Of a DNA stretch of 41,151 nt, positions 7,951 through 18,900 are shown in pieces. This stretch comes from Desulfobulbus sp. (lineage in GTDB: Bacteria > Desulfobacterota > Desulfobulbia > Desulfobulbales > Desulfobulbaceae). A program made the translations under genes and the position numbers. The stretch's first letter is position 1, and each line of letters opens with the position of its first letter. The stretch is taken from the NCBI GenBank assembly GCA_028684915.1, contig JAQUEZ010000037.1:1-41151 (forward strand), given 5' to 3'. The notes beneath the pieces are model-generated. The model had not been told where the DNA came from, ran no database searches, and saw only the letters and a list, made by a program, of their open reading frames with translations.

Positions 7951-10440
7951 ATGACAGGCACGAAACATCAAGGCCAGCACAAAGAACATCTCCATCATCA
8001 TTCCCAGCGGGAAATCTTTACCGATCCTGTCTGCGGTATGAGTACCGAAGAACCGAATGCCTTTCTTCCCTCTACCCTTGAGGGAGAAACATATTTCTTC
8101 TGCAGCGAGCATTGCCTTGAAACTTTCAAAAAAAGTCCCGAAAAATTTCTTGCGGTAAAGCTGGAACCTTTCGTTCAGGCAGAGAAGCCCGAACCGATAA
8201 CCAGCAAGAAATTTACTTGCCCCATGCATCCAGAAGTCGCTCAGGACGGTCCCGGCGCTTGCCCCAAATGCGGCATGGCGCTTGAATCAATGACCCCGGC
8301 GGCTCCCCCCACCCGTACCGAATACACCTGCCCTATGCATCCGGAAATTATTCAGGATGCCCCGGGTTCCTGTCCTAAATGTGGCATGGCCCTTGAACTG
8401 CGTGTCATCAGTCTCGAAGAGGCGGAAACGAACCCTGAGTACGATTTCATGCGCAAGCGGTTCATCGTGGCTGCTGTTCTCACCGTGCCGCTGGTGATTA
8501 TTGCTATGCGAGCAATGCTGCCCGGCGGCCACGTCATTGACACCCTGGCTTCTGCCAAAACTCTTGGCTGGTTAGAGTTACTCCTGGCTACACCAGTGGT
8601 CCTGTGGGCCGGCTGGGTTTTTTATGTCCGGGCGGTGCAATCGGTGATCAATAAAAGCCTCAACATGTTCACCCTGATAGGACTGGGAGTTTCGGTCGCC
8701 TATTTCTACAGCATCATTGCTGTTCTTTTTCCTTATATCTTCCCAGGCACCATGCGCGGACACGATGGCTCTGTTGGCTTGTATTTCGAGGCTGCGGCAG
8801 TGATTGTCACCCTGATTTTGTTGGGTCAGGTTATGGAATTGAAGGCTCGCAACCAGACCGGTGCCGCAATCAAGGCGCTCCTGGGGCTGGCTCCCAAGAC
8901 GGCACGGAAGATTCATGAGGATGGCAGCGAGGTTGATATTCCTCTGGAGCACGTCCAGGTCGGCGATGTGCTCCGCATCCGGCCGGGAGAGAAGGTGCCA
9001 GTTGACGGCCAGGTGATCGACGGCGCAAGCTCGGTTGATGAGTCAATGATCTCGGGTGAGCCAATTCCTGTCCAAAAACAGCAGGGCGACAAGGTGATCG
9101 GCGCCACAGTCAACACCACCGGTGCAATCACCATGCGGGCTGAAAAAGTTGGACGCGACACCCTGCTCGCGCAGATCGTCGAAATGGTCGCTCTGGCTCA
9201 GCGTTCCCGGGCGCCTATCCAGAAACTGGCCGATACCGTTGCCGGATATTTCGTACCGATTGTCATTAAAATTGCCGTCCTCGCTTTTGGCATCTGGTAT
9301 TACTTCGGTCCTGATCCTCGTTTAACCCATGCTGTCATCGTCGCAGTCTCGGTGCTGATTATAGCTTGCCCCTGCGCACTGGGATTGGCCACGCCCATGT
9401 CCATTATGGTTGCATCCGGCAAGGGGGCAACCATGGGAGTCTTATTCAAAAATGCGGAAGCCATCGAAACCATGCGCAAGATTGATACGCTGGTGGTGGA
9501 TAAGACAGGCACCTTGACCCTGGGTAAGCCGAAACTGACCGATCTGGTAGTCACGGGCAATGTGAGCGAGGAAAAACTGCTGCAGCTTGCAGCCAGCCTT
9601 GAAAAGGTGAGTGAACATCCATTGGCAACGGCCATCGTGGATGGCAGCAAAGAACGAGGTGTCAAGCTCGCTGAAGTCACAGATTTTGTGTCCTATACCG
9701 GCAAGGGTGTTTCCGGCACGGTTGAGGGGCGCAAAGTGTCGCTCGGCAACCTTAAACTGATGCAGGATTTCGGCGTTGCTACCGAGGAACTTGCAGAACG
9801 GGCCGAAGCCATGCGAAAAGAGGGGCAGACGGTTATGTTCGTCAGCGCCGACGGTCAATTCCTCGGGCTAGTGGCAGTGTCCGACCCGATCAAGGAGACC
9901 ACACCGCAGGCCATCCGTGCATTACATGATGAAGGGCTGCGGGTGGTGATGCTCACCGGCGATAATCGGGTAACCGCCGATGCAGTGGCAGCCAAACTGG
10001 GAATCGATCAGGTCGTGGCTGAAGTTCTGCCCGATGAAAAGGCGACTGTCATAAAAAAATTTCAGGATGAAGGCTGCATCGTTGCCATGGCCGGTGACGG
10101 CATTAACGACGCGCCCGCCTTGGCCCAGGCTCAGGTCGGCATTGCTATGGGTACCGGTACCGACGTTGCCATGGAATCGGCCGGCGTCACCTTGGTCAAG
10201 GGCGACCTGACCGGCATCGTCCGGGCAAGGAAACTCTCTCGCGCCACCATGGCAAACATCAAACAAAATCTCTTTTTCGCCTTTGTCTACAACTCTTTGG
10301 GTGTACCGGTGGCAGCCGGGGTGCTGTACCCTTTCCTCGGCATCCTGTTGTCGCCCATGATAGCGGCAGGAGCCATGAGTTTCTCCTCGGTCTCGGTGGT
10401 CAGCAATGCCTTGAGGTTGCGGCGAATCAAGATTTCCTGA
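7951..10440 (+). CDS. copA: Copper/silver-exporting P1B-type ATPase with YHS and two HMBD modules
   Basis: This inner-membrane ATPase (829 aa) exports monovalent copper or silver from the cytosol. I start it at 7951, where GGAGG stands 8 nt upstream; an in-frame extension to 7852 lacks a site. The N-terminus is His-rich, then a YHS domain (24-66, DPVCGM and FFCSEHC) and two heavy-metal-binding domains with CPMHPE and CPKCGMALE (88-112, 125-149) take the place of a classical HMA domain. The ATPase core has CPC (473-475), DKTGT (D517), SEHP and GDGIND (715). The last helices show YN and [12 protein letters not shown], the P1B-1 (Cu+/Ag+) signature. The layout resembles SilP-type pumps. Confidence 0.93.
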   Translation: MTGTKHQGQHKEHLHHHSQREIFTDPVCGMSTEEPNAFLPSTLEGETYFFCSEHCLETFKKSPEKFLAVKLEPFVQAEKPEPITSKKFTCPMHPEVAQDGPGACPKCGMALESMTPAAPPTRTEYTCPMHPEIIQDAPGSCPKCGMALELRVISLEEAETNPEYDFMRKRFIVAAVLTVPLVIIAMRAMLPGGHVIDTLASAKTLGWLELLLATPVVLWAGWVFYVRAVQSVINKSLNMFTLIGLGVSVAYFYSIIAVLFPYIFPGTMRGHDGSVGLYFEAAAVIVTLILLGQVMELKARNQTGAAIKALLGLAPKTARKIHEDGSEVDIPLEHVQVGDVLRIRPGEKVPVDGQVIDGASSVDESMISGEPIPVQKQQGDKVIGATVNTTGAITMRAEKVGRDTLLAQIVEMVALAQRSRAPIQKLADTVAGYFVPIVIKIAVLAFGIWYYFGPDPRLTHAVIVAVSVLIIACPCALGLATPMSIMVASGKGATMGVLFKNAEAIETMRKIDTLVVDKTGTLTLGKPKLTDLVVTGNVSEEKLLQLAASLEKVSEHPLATAIVDGSKERGVKLAEVTDFVSYTGKGVSGTVEGRKVSLGNLKLMQDFGVATEELAERAEAMRKEGQTVMFVSADGQFLGLVAVSDPIKETTPQAIRALHDEGLRVVMLTGDNRVTADAVAAKLGIDQVVAEVLPDEKATVIKKFQDEGCIVAMAGDGINDAPALAQAQVGIAMGTGTDVAMESAGVTLVKGDLTGIVRARKLSRATMANIKQNLFFAFVYNSLGVPVAAGVLYPFLGILLSPMIAAGAMSFSSVSVVSNALRLRRIKIS

Positions 10441-10461
10441 CGTCAAAGATCGTTTGGCCAG

Positions 10462-10478
10462 GGGGGATACCCCCTTTT
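10462..10478 (+). terminator. Short GC hairpin with T-run after the ATPase gene
   Basis: GGGGG (10462-10466), loop ATA, CCCCC (10470-10474), TTTT. The stem is only 5 bp, so it may be a weak terminator or attenuator before the Met-rich gene. Confidence 0.35.
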
Positions 10479-10509
10479 ACTCAACAACCATTACACAAGG
10501 AGAACGAAC

Positions 10510-10929
10510 ATGAAAAAAATGATTTTGACCGCTTCCCTGATGTCGATGCTGTTCTTTGCCGGGTCTGCTTTGGCTGTGGATGAGCATCACCCTGAAAAGA
10601 AGGATGCGCCAACTGCGGCCCAGATGAAGACGGACCAAATGGAAATGGGCCAAATGGACGCCCAGACAAAAAAAATGGAAGAGATGCGAAAAAAGATTGA
10701 GATGGAGAAAGACCCGGCGGCGCGAAAAATACTTATGCAAGAGCAGATGCAGATGATGAAGGATTGCATGAAAATGATGGAAGGTCAGGACATGATGGGC
10801 GGGAAGGAGATGATGGGAGAAAAAGGCATGCCTATGGATGATAGAATGGGCATGATGGAGAAAAAAATGAACATAATGCAGGAGATGATGAACGGCATGA
10901 TGATGCAACAGGAAACGAAGACAAAATAA
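10510..10929 (+). CDS. Methionine-rich periplasmic protein, probable copper/silver binder
   Basis: The 139-aa product has a Sec signal peptide (cut after ALA, about residue 22). The mature part is strikingly Met-rich: about 30 Met in some 116 residues, many as MM or MxM pairs (QMQMMKDCMKMMEGQ, DRMGMMEKK), with one Cys and an early HH pair. The charged, heptad-like composition suggests long helices. Met clusters bind Cu(I) and Ag(I) in the periplasm (as in CusB/CusF or SilE), which suits its position directly after the exporting ATPase. I do not recognise a named family. AAGGAG precedes the ATG. Confidence 0.75.
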   Translation: MKKMILTASLMSMLFFAGSALAVDEHHPEKKDAPTAAQMKTDQMEMGQMDAQTKKMEEMRKKIEMEKDPAARKILMQEQMQMMKDCMKMMEGQDMMGGKEMMGEKGMPMDDRMGMMEKKMNIMQEMMNGMMMQQETKTK

Positions 10930-11131
10930 TCTTTGTCACAGCTGCGGCCCTCCCTGGTCGGAAAAATGCAAACTTCCCGCCAGTGGAGAGCCTTTTGTCA
11001 GTTTCTCAACATACCGGAATAATAAGTTCTTTCAGTCGTCAGGGAAAAATGGGGATAGTCAAACTACACTCAATCTGGTTCTGAAAAAAAAGACATAATT
11101 AAAATGAACCAGTATTCTCAAAGGAGAAATC

Positions 11132-11488
11132 ATGAAAAAGAGAACCCTTATCGGTCTACTGTTTGTCACTCTGCTCGTTTCTATGGCAGGGTGCGCCACA
11201 AATAGCCCAACATATCACAAGTATATCATGAGGGGCCAAATCCTCGAGGTAGACGATAACATAGCATATCTTTGCATAGGGAGTAGCGATGGCGCCAGTG
11301 TGGGGCAGGAGTTAACCGTGGTCAAACATGGTAGGATGCCAACCCCTGCAAGATTTTCAGAGCCTAGATACAAAAGGGAAGAAATTGGTAAAGTGAAAAT
11401 AGTGGAAATAGTAGATGAACATTATGCAAAAGCCAACGTGTTGACCGGTGAAGTTAAGGTCAATTATGTGGTTGAGTTGAGGAAGTAG
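11132..11488 (+). CDS. Small lipoprotein of unknown function
   Basis: The 118-aa product has a lipoprotein signal peptide ending SMAGC (Cys21). The mature part reads as a beta-rich domain: GQILEVDDNIAYLCIGSSDG, then GQELTVVKHG, then GKVKIVEIVDEHYAKANVL. The pattern (value held at an N-terminal strand, a G-x-x-x-G-Q turn, a late V-x-L-x-G) recalls the C-terminal domain of flagellar protein FlgT and similar small beta-barrel modules, but this is only a fold-level impression. AAAGGAG precedes the ATG. It lies between the Met-rich and beta-propeller genes. Confidence 0.65.
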   Translation: MKKRTLIGLLFVTLLVSMAGCATNSPTYHKYIMRGQILEVDDNIAYLCIGSSDGASVGQELTVVKHGRMPTPARFSEPRYKREEIGKVKIVEIVDEHYAKANVLTGEVKVNYVVELRK

Positions 11489-11728
11489 GATCACGGTCAA
11501 CTGCCCACAAGGGGCATCTTATTGCGAAATCTTAACTTCGGAAGGCAACCAAGAACTGGAGGAGGGAGGCTATGTTCAAAGGGCTTTTTATGGCGCTGAA
11601 GAATATTGCCTAGAAATGGACGATACCTATTCGGGATGCTGTATGTGTCAAACACGCGTAGAATATCTCGATCCCAGTGCCGGACAATTCAGGTGATGAT
11701 CCCCAAACAAATAAATAAGGAGGAAGTT

Positions 11729-12787
11729 ATGAAGAAGACTCTTTTTATTATGTCATGGGTATTGCTCTTTGTCAGTTGCAGTGATTGGCTTCTTGCCGCA
11801 GCGTCACCAACTCAAGGGCTGGTCCAAGGGAGCATTTGGGTTGCGAATGAAGAAGGAAATAGCATTACCGTAATCAATGCCGGCCAAAATAACGTTGCCG
11901 CGACATTGACTGGAATTGCTGGCCCGCACAACCTGCAAGTCTCTCCAGACGGCAAGACAGTATGGGTTGTTAGCGGGCATGATTCTAAAGCGGTCATGAT
12001 CGATGCGGCAACATATAAAGTGCATGGTGCCGTCCATACAGGAAAGCATCCGGCACACATTGTCGTTTCTCCAGATGGTAAACGAGTGTATGTCACCAAT
12101 GCCGGAGATAATACCGTCAGTGTTATTGACGTTAGTTCAATGAAAACTGTGACGGAAATCCCAGTTGGGCAATACCCTCACGGATTGAGGCCGAGCCCTG
12201 ACGGGAAGTATGTTTATGTTGCCACCATTAAAGGCAATAGTGTGAGTGTGATCGACGCAATAAAGAATGCTAAAATAATTGACATACCAGCAGGCGAGAA
12301 GCCGGTGCAGGTTGCCTTTTCATCGGATAGCAGAATCGCATACGTCTCACTTAATGGTGAGGATGCTGTAGTTAAGATTGATGTCGAGAAACAAAGTGTT
12401 GTCGGAAAAGTGAAGGTTGGGATAGGTCCTGTCCAAATTTTTATCACGCCCGATAATAAACATGTATTAGTGGCTAATCAAGGGACAGAACAAAAGCCGA
12501 GTACGACAGTCTCGATCATTGACACCGGGAACTTTTCGGTTTCTTCCACTGTGGAAACGGGCAAAGGATCTCATGGCGTCGTTGTTGATCCTTCGGGTCA
12601 ATATGCGTATGTAACCAATATATACGGAAACGATGTGAGTGTTATTGATCTTTCGACCAATAAAACGATTGCCAAAATCCCGACGGGAAACAAACCCAAT
12701 GGTATCAGTTTCTCATCTTTTGCTAGTCCAGTCTCGTCAACACCGATTATCCAGTTGATAATCGATGGAATGGAAATGAAGCATTAA
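11729..12787 (+). CDS. Secreted YVTN beta-propeller protein
   Basis: With the start at 11729 (AAGGAGG upstream) the protein has 352 aa and a signal peptide ending near LLAAA. The rest is a run of about seven 40-residue repeats of the YVTN family, each with S-P-D-G-K, V-Y-V-x-x and N-x-V-S-V-I-D segments (for example SPDGKRVYVTNAGDNTVSVI). This predicts a seven-bladed propeller in the periplasm or on the cell surface. Such proteins (YncE and relatives) bind DNA, metal cofactors or other proteins; its place between copper genes suggests a metal-related role, which is inference. The tail MEMKH adds Met/His. An in-frame TTG at 11606 is a less likely start. Confidence 0.8.
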   Translation: MKKTLFIMSWVLLFVSCSDWLLAAASPTQGLVQGSIWVANEEGNSITVINAGQNNVAATLTGIAGPHNLQVSPDGKTVWVVSGHDSKAVMIDAATYKVHGAVHTGKHPAHIVVSPDGKRVYVTNAGDNTVSVIDVSSMKTVTEIPVGQYPHGLRPSPDGKYVYVATIKGNSVSVIDAIKNAKIIDIPAGEKPVQVAFSSDSRIAYVSLNGEDAVVKIDVEKQSVVGKVKVGIGPVQIFITPDNKHVLVANQGTEQKPSTTVSIIDTGNFSVSSTVETGKGSHGVVVDPSGQYAYVTNIYGNDVSVIDLSTNKTIAKIPTGNKPNGISFSSFASPVSSTPIIQLIIDGMEMKH

Positions 12788-13112
12788 TTTCTCTTGGGTA
12801 CCCCCGGCTTTACCGGATGACTCCAGGAGTTTGACGGTTCCTGGATTATTAAAAGCTGCACGGGACGAGATGAGGTGGTGGTGAAAAAGTGGACACTTTC
12901 CTTTCTTTATGGGGTAACAGTTAAATACTGAGGGAACCCCTACATTAACCACCTGAAGGTGTACAACTATTCCATACATTACTGTCTGAATGTTGTTGTT
13001 TTGTTTGTTCAGTTCGTTACTCCGCTTGCCCGCTGGTGGTGTACGGCAGGCAAGGTAATGGGATGTACAGCCTGGAATACCTAACCTTTTTCCTGTAGAG
13101 GGCTCATCTGTC
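12788..13112. other. Intergenic region before the cusCBA-like operon
   Basis: I see no gene here. An imperfect inverted repeat TCCAGGA/TCCTGGA (12822-12828 and 12839-12845, 10-nt loop) followed by TTATTAAAAG could end the beta-propeller transcript. The promoter of the RND operon must lie here, but I find no -24/-12 pair with correct spacing. Confidence 0.35.
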
Positions 13113-14396
13113 ATGCCTGCACCTCGGATTCTTTTTTTTCTTTTTTTTCTTCTGGTTTGCCATATCGAATTCCTCCAAGCCGGTCAGGGGCAAGCCCCGG
13201 AAGATCTCGAAGCCCTCATTGCCCAAGCCGTGACCAACAATCCCGAGGTTAAAGCCTCGGCGGAACGCTGGCAGATGAGCGTGGAACGGGCCCGGCAGGC
13301 GGGGGCGCTTGAGGATCCGATGATGATGTTCCGTGTGCAGAATGCCCTGATCCGTGATCCGCTCAACTTCCAGCGCGACACCATGACCGCCAAGGTGATC
13401 GGCCTCAGCCAGAAACTGCCCTTTTACGGCAAGCGCGACCTGATGCGGGAAGAGGCCGGATTCGAGGCCGATGCCGAGCGCTGGGTGGTTGATGAGCGCC
13501 GGATCGAGTTGCGGCGGATGGTCAAGGAGACCTGGTATCAGATTTACCTGGTTGACCGCTCCCTGGAGACGGTGGCCGGCACCGCCAGGCTGCTGGATGA
13601 TCTTATCCGCCTGGCGGAGTCCATGTACGGCGTCGGCAAAGCCGGGCAGCAGGAGATTTTTCAGGCGCAGGTGGAGCGCTCAAAGATGGAGGAGATGCGC
13701 ATCGGCCTGGAACAGAAGCGGCGGACCCTGGTCGCCACCCTCAACACTTTGGCCTACCGTCCGCCGGAGACTGCCATCCCCCAGATCGCCAAAACATCCC
13801 TGCCCCCTTTTTCTTTTTCGGCTACCGAGCTTGAGAGCCTGGCCCTGGCCCATCGCCCGGCGTTGAAGTCCCTGAAGGCGAAAATCGACAAGGCTGAGGC
13901 CGGCGCTCGGCTGGCGGAGAAAGAACTCTATCCCGATTTTACCGTTTCCCTGGAATACATGCAGCGTGAGCCGGCCATGGATACACCGGGTGATGATATG
14001 TACGGCGCGCAATTGTCCTTTAACCTGCCGATCCAATCGGACCGGCGCCATGCCAAGGTTGCCGAAATGCAGGCTTCGAAACGGATGGCTGTCCAGGAAT
14101 TGGCCGTCCTGCAGAACCAGATTCGTTTGGCTATCAACGACGGCTTGGCCCAACTTGAACGCAGCCGCAAACTGACCCGGCTCTACGACAAGGGTATTCT
14201 CCTCCAGGCTGGCGGTGCCATTGAATCGGCCATGGCCGCGTACCGGACCGACAAGGCAAAATTTTCCGAGGTCTTGGCCAGCCGCATGGCCCTGTTCAAC
14301 TTCGAACGGGAATACCATGGAGCCATGGCCGATCATCAGATGCAGCTGGCAGTGCTTGAAAACGTGGTCGGCACCCCTTTGCCGCCTGCACCGTAA
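13113..14396 (+). CDS. cusC: Outer-membrane efflux protein (TolC/CusC family)
   Basis: The 427-aa protein starts with a signal peptide (IAFLQAG-like end near residue 23) and has two OEP repeats typical of TolC-type channels: long helices such as DLEALIAQAVTNNPEVKA near the start, with the second repeat opening at LESLALAHRPALKSLKAKI, and beta-strand pairs including YGAQLSFNLPIQSDRR. It would form the trimeric channel through the outer membrane for the pump encoded next. It has no lipobox, unlike the second channel at 25805. Ribosome binding is weak (AGAGGG 11 nt upstream). Codon use and GC content match cusB and cusA. Confidence 0.88.
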   Translation: MPAPRILFFLFFLLVCHIEFLQAGQGQAPEDLEALIAQAVTNNPEVKASAERWQMSVERARQAGALEDPMMMFRVQNALIRDPLNFQRDTMTAKVIGLSQKLPFYGKRDLMREEAGFEADAERWVVDERRIELRRMVKETWYQIYLVDRSLETVAGTARLLDDLIRLAESMYGVGKAGQQEIFQAQVERSKMEEMRIGLEQKRRTLVATLNTLAYRPPETAIPQIAKTSLPPFSFSATELESLALAHRPALKSLKAKIDKAEAGARLAEKELYPDFTVSLEYMQREPAMDTPGDDMYGAQLSFNLPIQSDRRHAKVAEMQASKRMAVQELAVLQNQIRLAINDGLAQLERSRKLTRLYDKGILLQAGGAIESAMAAYRTDKAKFSEVLASRMALFNFEREYHGAMADHQMQLAVLENVVGTPLPPAP

Positions 14397-14448
14397 AGGG
14401 TATCGGAATGAGGGTGAATAACTATTCGCGGCGAGTTGAGGAGCCTTG

Positions 14449-15936
14449 ATGAAATTAACAGCAACGGTGAAAACTATAGCAGTGATCATTGGGCTGGCCC
14501 TGGCCCTCGGCGGCGGGTACTTGATAGGTGTCAGCCGTCACGAGCACGGACCAGCGCTTCCCGAAGCGGGGCAGGAGGTGGCCAAAGTCCAGTATACTTG
14601 CTCCATGCATCCGTTCATCATCCGCGATGCCCCAGGTGCCTGCCCGATCTGCGGCATGGCCCTCACTCCAGTCAAAGCGGCAACCAGCGGCGGGGAACAG
14701 AAATGGCGTTCGCCCATGGATCCTACTTATGTGCGGGATGCGCCGGGAAAGGACCCCATGGGGCATGATCTGGTGCCGGTCCAGGAGGGCGGGGCCGCCT
14801 CGGAGGGGATCCGAATCGACCCGGTCACCCTGCAGAATATGGGGGTGCGGACGGAGAAGGTGGCCAAACGCCAGCTGCAGCGGACCATCCGCACCGTCGG
14901 TCTGGTCACCGTTGCCGATGATCGCCAGTTCTCGGTGAATGCCAAGATCGAGGGTTGGGTGGAGCGGCTCCATGTCAACCAGCAGGGCCAGCCGGTGAAA
15001 AAGGGACAACCGTTGTTGGAGATCTACAGCCCCGAACTGGTGGCCGCTCAGCAGGAATATCTGCTGGCCGTGGCCAACCGGGGACGGCTGGCGGCCAGCC
15101 CCTTTCCCGAGATAGCCGCCGGTGCCGGGCGGCTGGTGGAGGCAGCCCGTACCCGTCTGCGCTACTGGGACATCAGTCCTGAGCAGATCCGCACCCTGGA
15201 ACGATCCGGCCAGGTGCTCAAAACGCTGACCCTTTTCAGCGAACAGGGCGGGGTTGTGACCAGCAAGAAAGTGGTGGCGGGGGCGCGGATTATGGCCGGC
15301 GAGGAACTGCTGCAGATTGCTGATCTTTCCACAGTCTGGGTCAACGCCGATATCTATGAATATGAACTGCCTTGGGTCAAAGTCGGCCAAGCTGTACAGG
15401 TGGAACTGCCCTTGGCCAGCGGCAGGGTGATTGACGGCACGATCGCCTATCTCTATCCTACCCTGGAGAACGAAACCCGGACCGTCAAGGCCCGTATCGA
15501 GGTGGCCAATCCCGGATTGGAACTGAAGCCGGCCATGTACGCCAATGTCAGCATTACTACCGGGATGGCGGAGGAGACCCTCGCCATTCCCATGACCGCC
15601 CTGCTGCATTCCGGGAAGGGTCAAACGGTTTTTGTCGCCTTGGGCGAAGGCCGATTTGCGCCGCGGAACGTGAAAAGCGGCGTGCGTGACGAGAGCGGTG
15701 CCATCCAGATTCTCTCCGGCCTCAGCGAGGGCGAGAGCGTGGTGGTTTCCGCCCAGTTCATGCTCGATTCGGAAAGCAGGCTGCGCGAGGCTCTGGACAA
15801 GATGCTGAGCCCGAAAACGGAGGGGGAGACTCCTTCCCCTCCGGGGCCCGGTCCTGCGACAATGCCGGACGATCCCGGAAAAGTGCCTTCCGGGAACAAG
15901 CCCGATGCCAAGGCTTTGGACGATCTGTTCAAATGA
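14449..15936 (+). CDS. cusB: RND efflux periplasmic adaptor, CusB-like, with HMBD module
   Basis: The 495-aa membrane-fusion protein links the inner-membrane pump to the outer channel and hands over metal. After one N-terminal membrane helix (about 7-27) it carries a heavy-metal-binding domain at 49-74 (YTCSMHP and CPICGMALTPV). A second, Cys-free copy (SPMDPTY and DPMGHDLVPV, 86-111) matches the Met-containing N-terminus common in CusB. The lipoyl/hairpin and beta-barrel domains follow (VERLHVNQQGQPVKKGQPL; LSTVWVNADIYEYELPWVKVGQ). GAGGAG lies 5 nt before ATG 14449. It is 52 bp downstream of cusC and 33 bp before cusA. Confidence 0.92.
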   Translation: MKLTATVKTIAVIIGLALALGGGYLIGVSRHEHGPALPEAGQEVAKVQYTCSMHPFIIRDAPGACPICGMALTPVKAATSGGEQKWRSPMDPTYVRDAPGKDPMGHDLVPVQEGGAASEGIRIDPVTLQNMGVRTEKVAKRQLQRTIRTVGLVTVADDRQFSVNAKIEGWVERLHVNQQGQPVKKGQPLLEIYSPELVAAQQEYLLAVANRGRLAASPFPEIAAGAGRLVEAARTRLRYWDISPEQIRTLERSGQVLKTLTLFSEQGGVVTSKKVVAGARIMAGEELLQIADLSTVWVNADIYEYELPWVKVGQAVQVELPLASGRVIDGTIAYLYPTLENETRTVKARIEVANPGLELKPAMYANVSITTGMAEETLAIPMTALLHSGKGQTVFVALGEGRFAPRNVKSGVRDESGAIQILSGLSEGESVVVSAQFMLDSESRLREALDKMLSPKTEGETPSPPGPGPATMPDDPGKVPSGNKPDAKALDDLFK

Positions 15937-15969
15937 GCAGGTCAGCCAGAGCCAACCCTGGGAGTCGCT

Positions 15970-18900
15970 ATGCTTGAAGCCATCATCGCCTGGTCGATCC
16001 GCAACAAGTTTCTGGTGATCCTGTCGACGCTCTTTGTCGTGATCGCCGGCGTCTATTCTCTCCGGCAAACGCCGGTGGATGCCATCCCCGATTTGTCGGA
16101 TGTCCAGGTGATCGTCTTCACCGAATACCCCGGTCAGGCACCCCAGGTGGTGGAAGATCAGGTGACCTATCCCCTGACCACTAAGATGCTGTCGGTGCCG
16201 GGTGCCAAGGTGGTGCGCGGCTACTCGTTTTTTGGTTCTTCTTTTGTTTATATCATCTTTGAGGATGGTACCGATATCTACTGGGCCCGTTCCCGGGTGC
16301 TCGAATATCTGAGTACCACCTCGGCTACCCTGCCTCAGGGGGTGACCCCAACCCTTGGCCCTGATGCTACCGGCGTCGGCTGGATTTTTCAGTATACGCT
16401 GGAGAGCAACCGGCACAATCTCCAGGAACTGCGCTCTATCCAGGACTGGTACCTGCGCTACGAGTTGACCTCAATCGAAGGGGTCTCGGAAGTGGCGAGC
16501 CTCGGTGGCTTTGTCAAGCAGTACCAGGTGGCGGTCGATCCCAACAAACTGGCGGCCTACAAAATCCCGATCACCGAGGTGATGATGGCCATCCAGCGGG
16601 CCAACCTCGATGTCGGCGGTGGCTCCATCGAAATGGGCGAGACCGAGTTTGTGGTCCGCAGCCAGGGCTATATCCGCAGCCTGGCTGATCTCGGCGATAT
16701 CGTGGTCATGGCGACCGGCGAGGGCACGCCGGTGCTGGTCAAGGATCTGGCCGAGGTGCGGCTGGGGCCTGAGATGCGGCGCGGAGTGGCCGAGTCGGAC
16801 GGGCAGGGCGAGACGGTCGGCGGCATCATCGTCATGCGCTTTGGCGAGAATGCGCTGGCGACTATCGAGCGGGTCAAGGCCAAGCTGGAAACCTTGAAAG
16901 CCGGCCTGCCGGAAGGAGTGACGATCAAAACCGTTTATGACCGTTCCGGACTGATCGAGCGGGCCGTGGCCACCCTTAAGGAGAAGCTGCTGGAGGAATC
17001 CATCGTTGTTGCCGTGGTGACCCTGCTGTTCCTCGCGCATCTGCCCAGTGCCCTGGTGGCCATCTGCACCCTGCCGGTGGCCATTCTCCTGGCCTTCGTG
17101 ATCATGCATGCCCAGGGGATCAACGCCAATATCATGAGCCTGGGCGGCATTGCCATTGCTATCGGCGCCATGATCGACGCCGCGATCATCATGATCGAGA
17201 ACGCCCACAAGCATCTGGAGCGCGATCGCGGCCGTAAACCCCATTGGCAGATTATCCTTGATGCCGCCAGCGAAGTGGGGCCAACCCTGTTTTACTCGCT
17301 GCTGGTGATCACCGTTTCCTTTGCCCCGGTGTTCACCCTCACCGAGCAGAGCGGCCGTCTGTTTAAGCCGCTGGCCTTCACCAAGACCTATGCCATGGGC
17401 GCGGCGGCGCTGCTGTCGATCACCCTGGTGCCGGTGCTCATGGGCTGGTTCATCCGCGGCAAAATCAAGGCCGAGTCGGCCAACCCGCTTAACCGCATCC
17501 TGATCCGCCTCTACCATCCGGTGGTCGACTGGGTGCTCAAATGGCGAAAACTGACCCTACTGCTGGCGCTCGCGGCCATGCTTTCGATTGCCTGGCCCTT
17601 GTTGAAGATGGGATCGGAATTCATGCCGCCGCTCTACGAGGGTGATCTCCTCTACATGCCCACCACCTTTCCCGGCCTCTCGGTGACCAAGGCCAAGGAG
17701 ATCCTGCAGCAGACCGACCGCATCATCCGTCAATTTCCCGAGGTGGCCCATGTTTTCGGCAAGGTCGGAAGGGCCGAGACCGCCACCGATCCGGCGCCGA
17801 TGATGATGCTTGAAACCACGATCATGCTTAAGCCGGAAAATGAATGGCGGCAGATACCGGCCATGCGCTTCTATTCCACCTGGCCGGGCGGGCTGGAATG
17901 GCTGAAAAGCCCCCTGCGTCGTCTTTGGCCGGAAGAAAAAACCATGAGCGTTGAGCAGCTGATCGAACGGCTCAACAACGCCATCCAGTTTCCCGGCCTG
18001 ACCAACGCCTGGACCATGCCAATCAAAACCCGGATCGATATGTTGTCCACCGGGATTAAAACCCCGGTCGGGATCAAGGTCATGGGCAACGATCTGGCAA
18101 CGCTCTCCCGGATTGGCGTCGAGATCGAGGGAGTCGTCCGGACCCTGCCGGGAACGCTGAGCGCTATTGCCGAGCGGGCCGTGGGAGGCAACTATCTCGA
18201 CATCCGCATCGACCGGGCCAAGGCCGCCCGCTACGGCATCAATGTCGGCGCTATTCAGGAGGTCATCCAGACGGCGGTGGGCGGCATGGCGGTTGCCGAA
18301 ACGGTCGAGGGGCTGGAACGCTATTCGGTCAATGTCCGCTATGACCGCGATTTTCGTTCCGATCCCGACGCCCTGTTGCGGGTACTAGTACCTGGTCCGG
18401 GTAACCGCCAGATTCCGCTCGCCCAGTTGGCGACCCTCTCCATCACTCATGGCCCGGATGCGATCAAGAGCGAGAACGGCCGCCGCACCGCCTGGGTCTA
18501 CGTCGATATCCAGGGGGTGGATATCGGCACCTATGTCGCCGACGCCCGCAAGGCAGTGGAAGGCCACATCAAGCTGCCGCCAGGCTACAACATCGTTTGG
18601 AGCGGCCAGTTCGAGTACATGGAAAAGGCGAAGGCCAGGCTCATGGTCATCATCCCGCTGACTATCCTGATCATTTTCGTCATTATTTACCTGAGCACCA
18701 AGAGCCTGATCAAGACCGGCATCGTCTTTCTCGCCGTTCCTTTTTCCTTGGTGGGTGCCTTTTGGCTGCTCTATCTGCTCGATTATCATACCTCAATCGC
18801 CGTCTGGGTGGGGATCATCGCTCTGGCAGGGCTGGACGCGGAAACCGGGGTGGTCATGCTGCTCTACCTCGATCTGGCCCATAAGCAATGGGACGATCAG

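Noticed and set aside
13021..13050. TGGTGTACGGCAGGCA as a -24/-12 promoter of cusCBA
   Set aside because: Spacing between GG and GC is wrong and the -12 TTGC is missing.
14704..14782. Second, Cys-free HMBD copy in the CusB-like adaptor as a novel degenerate domain
   Set aside because: The SPMDPTY/DPMGHDLVPV type of segment is usual in CusB proteins, so it is not unusual.
14455..16416. 653-aa open frame on the minus strand
   Set aside because: It lies wholly opposite the cusB and cusA genes, whose motifs are clear, and has no recognisable domain; it is an antisense shadow of GC-rich coding DNA.
16471..17517. 348-aa His/Asp/Gly-rich minus-strand frame
   Set aside because: Composition is produced by the complement of cusA codons; no ribosome-binding site or domain.
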